A DNA stretch of 10,327 bases from Actinomycetota bacterium (GTDB lineage Bacteria; Actinomycetota; Acidimicrobiia; Acidimicrobiales; JAHWLA01): contig JAHWLA010000083.1 of NCBI GenBank assembly GCA_019347595.1, positions 1-10,327 on the forward strand, in the 5' to 3' direction. The notes under the pieces are model-generated. The model saw only the letters and a program-made list of their open reading frames with translations. It ran no database searches and was not told the DNA's origin. A program made the translations under genes and the position numbers. Position 1 is the stretch's first letter. Each line of letters starts with the position of its first letter. Of the stretch, positions 6,149 through 10,327 are shown piece by piece.

Positions 6149-7491
6149 CGCGTCCCCTCGTGCCGAGTGGGCGAATTGTACGGTTCCTCCAGCCCGAGGG
6201 TGGCGGCGATCGCCGAGCGGCGGACCTTTCCCGTGCTGGTCATGGGCAGCGCGTCGACCCGGTAGACGTCCTTGGGGCACTTGTAGGCCGCCAGGCGTTC
6301 GCGGGCGTAGGCGATCACGTCGGCGGCCGCCGCCTCGCCGACGACGGCGGCGCACACGCGCTGCCCCCAGCGCTCGTCGGGGGCGCCGAACACGGCGATC
6401 TCGGCGATGCCCGGCATGCCGGCCAACGCCGCCTCGACCTCGGCGGGATAGACGTTCACGCCCCCGCTGATCACCAGGTCGTCACGGCGGCCGTCGAGGA
6501 ACAGGAAGCCGTCGTGGTCGAGCCGGCCCACGTCGCCCACCGTGAAGGCATCGCCCTGCCACGCCGCGGCAGTGCGCACGGGATCGCGCCAGTACTCGAA
6601 GCGGGCGAACGCCGGGACGTGGCACCACACCTGGCCGTCGTCGTCGGTCTCGAGCCGGCGACCCGGCCGCGCCCGTCCCACCGTTCCCGGCCGCGCCTCC
6701 CACTCGGCCGGCGAGCACACGGTGAACTGGCCCTCGGTGGCCCCGTAGAACTCCCACACGCTTCCGGCCGGGAAAGCGGCGATGGCGCGACGCTTCAAGG
6801 GCTCGGGGCACCGTGCGCCCGCGTGGGCCAGCAGCCGGAGGCGCGGCGCGGCGACCTCGTCGCCGTCGGCGAAGAGCCGCTGCAGGTGGGCGGGCACCAT
6901 GAACGTGGTGGTGACGCTTTCGTCTCGCAAGGCGCGCCGGGCGGCGGTGGCGTCGAACGTGGGGAGCAGCACCACGTCGCCGCCCCGCAGCAGCGCCGAG
7001 GCGGCGAAGCGCACGGGCGCCGAGTGGTGCAGCGGCGAACACACCAGGTGGACGTCGCCCGCCGCGTAGCCCCAAAGGTCCGCCTCGTCGCGGAACATGG
7101 CGGCGGCGTCGGCCTCGTCGAACACGCCGCTCCACACGCCCTTGGGCCGGCCCGACGTGCCCGACGTGTAGTGCATGGGTCGCGTCAAGGGGACGTCGGC
7201 CAGGGCGACGGGGACGGCGTCGAGGAGCGCAGCCAGGGACGCGTCGCTGTCGATCACCAACGACGGGTCGGCGTCGTCGAGCAGATCGACCCGCTCGGCA
7301 GGCAGCAGCGCCGGGTTCAGCAGGACGGGGACGACACCGGTGCGGAGGGCGCCGAATACGACGGCCAGGAACCCGGGCGAGGCGGGCAGCAGGAAGGCGA
7401 CGCGGTCACCGGCACGCAGTCCCGCGGCCGTCAGCCCGCCCGCGGCCCGGGCCTGGTCGCGCTCCGCCTCCTCGGCCGTGATCCTCCACAC
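6145..7491 (-). CDS. Class I adenylate-forming enzyme (acyl-CoA synthetase / AMP-ligase family)
   Basis: A 448-residue ANL-superfamily enzyme that activates a carboxylic acid as acyl-AMP, usually then passing it to CoA. With GTG 7491 as residue 1, motifs are in order: the P-loop TSGTSGRPKG (109-118), YGATEG (249-254), VGDVGRLD (318-325), GRRDDLVISGG in the hinge region (334-344), and STGKVRR with the catalytic lysine K422. The protein is shorter than most family members (about 500 or more) because the N-terminal subdomain is compact; the substrate cannot be read. The frame stays open to a GTG at 7551, but that would place about 17 codons inside a long palindrome, so GTG 7491 is preferred; neither has a good SD. 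It overlaps the SLATT gene by four bases. It could also be a ligase dedicated to some special acid rather than a general fatty acyl-CoA synthetase. Confidence 0.85.
   Translation of the reverse strand: MWRITAEEAERDQARAAGGLTAAGLRAGDRVAFLLPASPGFLAVVFGALRTGVVPVLLNPALLPAERVDLLDDADPSLVIDSDASLAALLDAVPVALADVPLTRPMHYTSGTSGRPKGVWSGVFDEADAAAMFRDEADLWGYAAGDVHLVCSPLHHSAPVRFAASALLRGGDVVLLPTFDATAARRALRDESVTTTFMVPAHLQRLFADGDEVAAPRLRLLAHAGARCPEPLKRRAIAAFPAGSVWEFYGATEGQFTVCSPAEWEARPGTVGRARPGRRLETDDDGQVWCHVPAFARFEYWRDPVRTAAAWQGDAFTVGDVGRLDHDGFLFLDGRRDDLVISGGVNVYPAEVEAALAGMPGIAEIAVFGAPDERWGQRVCAAVVGEAAAADVIAYARERLAAYKCPKDVYRVDALPMTSTGKVRRSAIAATLGLEEPYNSPTRHEGTR
6153..6159 (-). promoter_or_regulatory. SD deciding the SLATT gene start
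   Basis: GAGGGGA on the minus strand (6159-6153) lies four bases before ATG 6148-6146, inside the 3' end of the ligase gene. It supports starting the SLATT protein at the ATGA overlap. Confidence 0.6.
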
Positions 7492-7506
7492 CCGGGCGAT
7501 TCTGGT

Positions 7507-7557
7507 CGAAGTGTGCGGAGTTGGGCCGCTCCAGCGGCCCCAACTCCGCACACTTCG
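7507..7557. terminator. Long hairpin (18-bp perfect arms) after the Vms1-like gene
   Basis: CGAAGTGTGCGGAGTTGG (7507-7524) is the exact reverse complement of 7540-7557. The inner GCCGCT (7525-7530) and AGCGGC (7533-7538) pair around CC, with one bulged C (7539). The hairpin begins four bases after the TAA at 7564-7562 on the minus strand and separates the recQ-chaB-Vms1 run from the ligase-SLATT pair. No T-run follows, so it would be a U-less terminator; its length and near-perfect symmetry also suggest a dispersed palindromic element. Confidence 0.65.
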
Positions 7558-7561
7558 CGGG

Positions 7562-8686
7562 TTACCAGCGGAGGATGGCGGCGACGGGGTCGCCGTCGAG
7601 CACGGCGCCCGGCACCACGCGTACGCCGGCGCTGGTCAGGAGCGCGGCACGCACGGCGACGTCGGGGAGTCGGGCCGCGGTGGCGGTGTCGACCCCGAAC
7701 GCCTTCACGTCGGCCTCCGTCATCCCCACCATGGTCGGCTCGGGGCCGAACCACGCGATGGGCGTGTCCTCCATGGCGTCGTCGTCCACGAGCAGCACCT
7801 CGACGCGGCCCTGGGCCAGCGCCTCCATCGTGCGCGCTGCCCCGGCCGCGGCGCGGTCGCCCTGGCCCTTCTCCTCGCGGAACTTCTCGATGAGCGCCAC
7901 CGTGTCGCGGGCCACGGCGTCGGCCACCAGGCGCACGGCGTCGTCGGCGGTGGTGCCCGCCGAGCCGTCGGGGGCGCGGTTGCCGTCGGCCGCCGCCAGC
8001 AGGTCGGCGAGCTCCCTCGGCAACGCATCGCGCAGCAGTTGCAGGGCGCGCACATCACCGGCGGCCACGATCAGGCGGGCGCCGATGCGCTCCGCCATTC
8101 GAGCCACCTCGGCGGCCGCAGCATCGGCGTTGTGCTCCCACGCGTTCTCGGCCCGCTCCTGGTACCGGCGCTGTGACCAGCCGCCGGGATGGACCTTGCG
8201 GACGGCATCGCCGTCCTGGTCGCCGGCTTCGCGCATCACGTCGGGCAGCTCGCGGCGGAATCCGATGACGTCGGCGCCTGTGCGGTCGGCCAGCACCACG
8301 AGGTGCGGGGGCGACGACTGCCGCCACTCCAGCACGGGGACCAACGACGGCAGCGGCGCCCAGCGGCCGATGTCGCGCTTGGGTTCCTCGGGATGGTGCT
8401 CGACGTGCAGCACCCCGTCGCCGTTGGCGACCACGCTCAAGCACTGCCCCCGGTGATGGGCGTCGGGGACGAGGGCGTCGATCTCCTCGAGCGTCGACTC
8501 GGGCGCCCCGGCGTCAGCCAGCGCATCGCGCACGCCGCGCCAGCGGAGTTCCGACCGTTGGGCGGCGTTGTCCACGTCGCCCACCGTGGCCAGGTAGACG
8601 GTGGCGAAGGGGCCGGGCGCCTGGAGCACCTCGGCCAGATCGGGGGCGTTCACGGCGACGTGCGGGGTGGTTCCGGCGCTCTCCAT
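7562..8686 (-). CDS. Vms1/eRF1-like (baeRF, Rv2629-type) protein
   Basis: A 374-residue cytoplasmic protein of the bacterial eRF1/Vms1-like group, whose best-known mycobacterial member is Rv2629. The diagnostic motif GWSQRRYQ lies at residues 169-176. Its Gln (Q172) corresponds to the catalytic Gln of the GGQ-type loop that lets eRF1 and Vms1 cleave peptidyl-tRNA. It is followed by an Ala/Glu-rich helix and a C-terminal eRF1 domain 3-like region (about 285-374) with VEVLLVDDD. The family link is from motif and layout; release or tRNA-hydrolase activity in bacteria is inferred, mainly by homology. ATG 8686 has the SD GAAGGAG seven bases upstream; the frame stays open to 9046 but that stretch is antisense-frame overlap with the ChaB-like gene. 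It lies 38 bases after the ChaB-like gene, probably in its operon. Confidence 0.82.
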   Translation of the reverse strand: MESAGTTPHVAVNAPDLAEVLQAPGPFATVYLATVGDVDNAAQRSELRWRGVRDALADAGAPESTLEEIDALVPDAHHRGQCLSVVANGDGVLHVEHHPEEPKRDIGRWAPLPSLVPVLEWRQSSPPHLVVLADRTGADVIGFRRELPDVMREAGDQDGDAVRKVHPGGWSQRRYQERAENAWEHNADAAAAEVARMAERIGARLIVAAGDVRALQLLRDALPRELADLLAAADGNRAPDGSAGTTADDAVRLVADAVARDTVALIEKFREEKGQGDRAAAGAARTMEALAQGRVEVLLVDDDAMEDTPIAWFGPEPTMVGMTEADVKAFGVDTATAARLPDVAVRAALLTSAGVRVVPGAVLDGDPVAAILRW

Positions 8687-8693
8687 ACCCGGA

Positions 8694-8700
8694 CTCCTTC
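8694..8700 (-). promoter_or_regulatory. SD deciding the Vms1-like gene start
   Basis: GAAGGAG on the minus strand (8700-8694) is seven bases before ATG 8686-8684. It selects this start over GTG/ATG options further upstream inside the ChaB-like gene. Confidence 0.65.
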
Positions 8701-8724
8701 CCCCGCCCCCGCGCGGCGTATGCC

Positions 8725-9108
8725 TCAGTCCTGCTTGCGGGCGACGGCCTCCGCCAGCTCCTTCTTGTTCATCTTCGACCGGCCCTCGACGTCGAGCTTC
8801 TTGGCCCGCTCGTAGAGCTCTTCCTTGGTGTTCCCGTTGACGTCGACACCGCCGTAGGTCTTGCCGCCGCGGCGAGCCTCCTTGCCGCTCTTGGCTGCCT
8901 GCGGGTCGGACGGGCCCTTCTCGTCCTTGGGCTCCCAGTGGTCGCCCACCTTCTCGAACGAGTGCTTCAGCGCCGCGTTGGCCGTGCGGTGCGCCCGCTC
9001 GCCCTCGCCGTAGCTCTCCACCGCGCTGTCGTGCGCCTTGGCCCACGTGCGCTGCGCCTTGGCAGGCGAACGCTTCAGCGTGCCGGGCATCTCCTTGCTG
9101 GCAGGCAT
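8725..9108 (-). CDS. ChaB-like protein with Rho_N/SAP-like C-terminal tail
   Basis: A 127-residue, very hydrophilic, Lys/Glu-rich protein. Residues about 10-58 resemble the ChaB fold: a SPAKAQRTWAKAHDSA helix, then a GEGERAHRTANAA helix and a final aromatic HW. Residues 94-125 (TKEELYERAKKLDVEG, then SKMNKKELAEAVA) match the short Rho_N/SAP-like helical hairpin found at the end of many actinobacterial small stress and 'plasmid stabilization'-labelled proteins. The middle (60-90) is low-complexity and charged. ChaB was named as a cation-transport regulator in E. coli, but its biochemical job is unclear; the tail suggests nucleic-acid contact, which is inference. A perfect AAGGAGG SD (9120-9114) lies five bases before ATG 9108. 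It is 37 bases after recQ and 38 bases before the Vms1-like gene. Confidence 0.78.
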   Translation of the reverse strand: MPASKEMPGTLKRSPAKAQRTWAKAHDSAVESYGEGERAHRTANAALKHSFEKVGDHWEPKDEKGPSDPQAAKSGKEARRGGKTYGGVDVNGNTKEELYERAKKLDVEGRSKMNKKELAEAVARKQD

Positions 9109-9145
9109 GGTGCCCTCCTTGGATCGACTCCTCAGGAGGTACCCG

Positions 9146-10327
9146 TCAGTCCTCGGCTTGCAACATTCCCGACGACATCACGTGGTCGAGCAACAGGGTC
9201 CTGTAGCCCAGGTCGTCGAAGAGCACGACGACCTTGTCGGCCTCGTACCCGGTCACCGCGCCGCGACCGAACGACTCGTGCACGACGGACTCGCCGATGG
9301 CGAACGGCCCGTCGACGGCAACGGGCGTGTCACGACCCGACAGGCAGACGTCGCACGTGTCGCACGGTGGCTCGTAGGGCTCCCCCAGGTAGTTGAGAAG
9401 AAATCGGCGCCGGCATTGGCGCGTCTCGGCGTAGGCCCGCATCATCTCCACGCGCGAGGCATCGGTGCGCCGTCGTGCCTCGGCCGCGTCGGCCGCGGCC
9501 CCCGCCGCCTCCTCGGCATCCGCGTCGTGGTCGACCGCCACCACCACGCCGTCGGCCTGCACCTGCACCACGTCGTCGCGCTCCAGCCACCCCACGGCGG
9601 TGGCGGCCCGCGCCGCCGACATGTCGAGCTCGGCGGCCAACTCGTCCAACGGCACCGCGCCGCGCTCTTGGACGACCCGCACCAGGTGCGCGAGCTCCTC
9701 TTCCTCGATACGGGCGCCGCCCGCGAAGAAGCGCCGCACGCCGAGATCCTCGGGCCGGTAGAACAGCACCGCCTCGGCGCGTGCGCCGTCGCGGCCCGCC
9801 CGCCCGATCTCCTGGTAGTAGGAGTCGAGCGAGTCGCTGGGCTCCGCGTGGAAGACGAAGCGCACGTCCTCCTTGTCGATCCCCATGCCGAAGGCCGTGG
9901 TTGCCACCACCACGTCGAGGGCGCCCGCCATGAACCCGTCCTGCACGGCATCGCGCTCACCGGCAGGCAGCCCGCCGTGGTAGGCGGCGGCGCGCAGACC
10001 GCGCGACCGCAACGTCTCGGCCAGCTCCACGACACGGGCACGCGTTGCCGCGTACACGATGCCCGGCCCGGCGGCTGCCTCCACCCGGTCGCACAGCGCG
10101 GCGCGCTTGGCGTCGTCGTCGGCGAAGCGCTCGACGGCCAGCAGCAGCTCGGGACGGTCGAATCCCTGCACGAGCACCAGCGGGTCGCGCAGCCCCAGCC
10201 GCTCCACCAGCTCGTCGCGCACCGGCCGGGTGGCGGTCGCCGTGAGGGCGACGATCCGCGGCCGTCCCAGCGCCTCCGCCACCGCACCCAGCCGCAGGTA
10301 GTCCGGCCGGAAATCGTGGCCCCACGA
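9146..10327 (-). CDS. recQ: RecQ-family ATP-dependent DNA helicase, 5' end outside the window
   Basis: The C-terminal 393 residues of a 3'-5' DNA helicase used in recombination and repair. The window opens at SWGHDFRPDYLRL (1-13), the RecQ motif just after the DEAH box, so the Walker A and B motifs lie outside. Numbered from the window edge, it then shows LTATAT (28-33, motif III), VVATTAFGMGIDK (140-152, motif V), QEIGRAGRDG (172-181, motif VI with the Arg finger), and a zinc site with Cys at 305, 322, 325 and 328. A winged-helix-like region lies at about 210-265, before the zinc cysteines. The end (about 338-393) is a small beta-rich module with VVHESFGRGAV, like the tudor-like tail of UvrD/PcrA helicases, in place of the usual HRDC domain. 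It heads the run recQ, chaB-like, Vms1-like with short gaps. Confidence 0.92.
   Translation of the reverse strand, partial: SWGHDFRPDYLRLGAVAEALGRPRIVALTATATRPVRDELVERLGLRDPLVLVQGFDRPELLLAVERFADDDAKRAALCDRVEAAAGPGIVYAATRARVVELAETLRSRGLRAAAYHGGLPAGERDAVQDGFMAGALDVVVATTAFGMGIDKEDVRFVFHAEPSDSLDSYYQEIGRAGRDGARAEAVLFYRPEDLGVRRFFAGGARIEEEELAHLVRVVQERGAVPLDELAAELDMSAARAATAVGWLERDDVVQVQADGVVVAVDHDADAEEAAGAAADAAEARRRTDASRVEMMRAYAETRQCRRRFLLNYLGEPYEPPCDTCDVCLSGRDTPVAVDGPFAIGESVVHESFGRGAVTGYEADKVVVLFDDLGYRTLLLDHVMSSGMLQAED

Noticed and set aside
5606..6355. Longer in-frame start for the SLATT gene at 6355
   Set aside because: The extra 68 residues are Arg/Gly-rich, overlap the ligase C-terminal coding region, and a good SD plus ATGA overlap mark 6148 as the start.
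5606..7491. CBASS or other known SLATT-based defence system
   Set aside because: No SMODS/CD-NTase, SLOG, TIR or reverse transcriptase gene is present in the window; only the ligase is linked.
7492..7551. GTG 7551 as the start of the ligase
   Set aside because: It lies inside the long palindrome; the extra residues have no family resemblance, whereas the family-like sequence begins at about GTG 7491.
6160..7893. Long plus-strand open frame (577 codons) opposite the ligase
   Set aside because: Antisense shadow with skewed Arg/Gly/His composition and no recognisable motif.
8687..9046. N-terminal extension of the Vms1-like protein to 9046
   Set aside because: It overlaps the ChaB-like gene in another frame, has low-complexity Arg/Gly composition, and ATG 8686 has a clear SD.
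1..10327. CRISPR array, tRNA, rRNA, insertion sequence or prophage
   Set aside because: No regularly spaced repeats, no tRNA-like cloverleaf, and no transposase, integrase or phage structural gene could be seen on either strand.

Overview
The window is GC-rich, gene-dense bacterial chromosome. The high G+C, the GTG and TTG starts, the strong Shine-Dalgarno (SD) sequences, the U-less hairpins at gene ends and the protein types (GAF plus SpoIIE-type phosphatase, ChaB-like protein with a Rho_N-like tail, GWSQ-type Vms1/baeRF protein, secreted lipase and GDSL hydrolase) suggest an Actinomycetota member. A soil or aquatic lineage such as Acidimicrobiia is a reasonable guess, but no marker gene here proves it. 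I see no rRNA, tRNA, IS element, phage gene, CRISPR array or integration site.

Layout from left to right. 1-1501 (minus): the biotin genes bioA and bioF, overlapping by four bases, with bioF cut by the window edge. 1502-1625: divergent intergenic region holding an imperfect dyad and a possible -10 box. 1626-2447 (plus): a secreted SGNH/GDSL hydrolase, the only plus-strand gene. 2448-2505: convergent gap with a stem-loop. 2506-3672 (minus): a GAF-SpoIIE/PP2C phosphatase. 3673-3769: a perfect 15-bp inverted repeat just after the next gene's stop. 3770-5515 (minus): a secreted alpha/beta-hydrolase lipase with a large C-terminal beta-rich extension. 5606-7491 (minus): a class I adenylate-forming enzyme overlapping by four bases a two-TM SLATT-domain membrane protein. 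7507-7557: a second long hairpin. 7562-10327 (minus): a tight run of recQ (5' end outside the window), a ChaB/Rho_N-like protein and a Vms1/eRF1-like protein.

How the genes work together: BioA and BioF catalyse consecutive early steps of biotin synthesis. The ligase and SLATT genes are almost certainly co-translated, which makes a functional pair likely but not proven. RecQ, the ChaB-like protein and the Vms1-like protein form a compact putative operon that looks stress- or maintenance-related. The GDSL hydrolase and the lipase are separate, opposite-strand genes, but both encode exported hydrolases and start with nearly the same leader (a run of six G, then ACC and NTG-CG).

No gene set here is a recognised complete defence or mobile system. 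The most unusual items are the ligase-SLATT pair, the recQ-chaB-Vms1 run, the Bacillus-like BioA signature and the two long intergenic hairpins.
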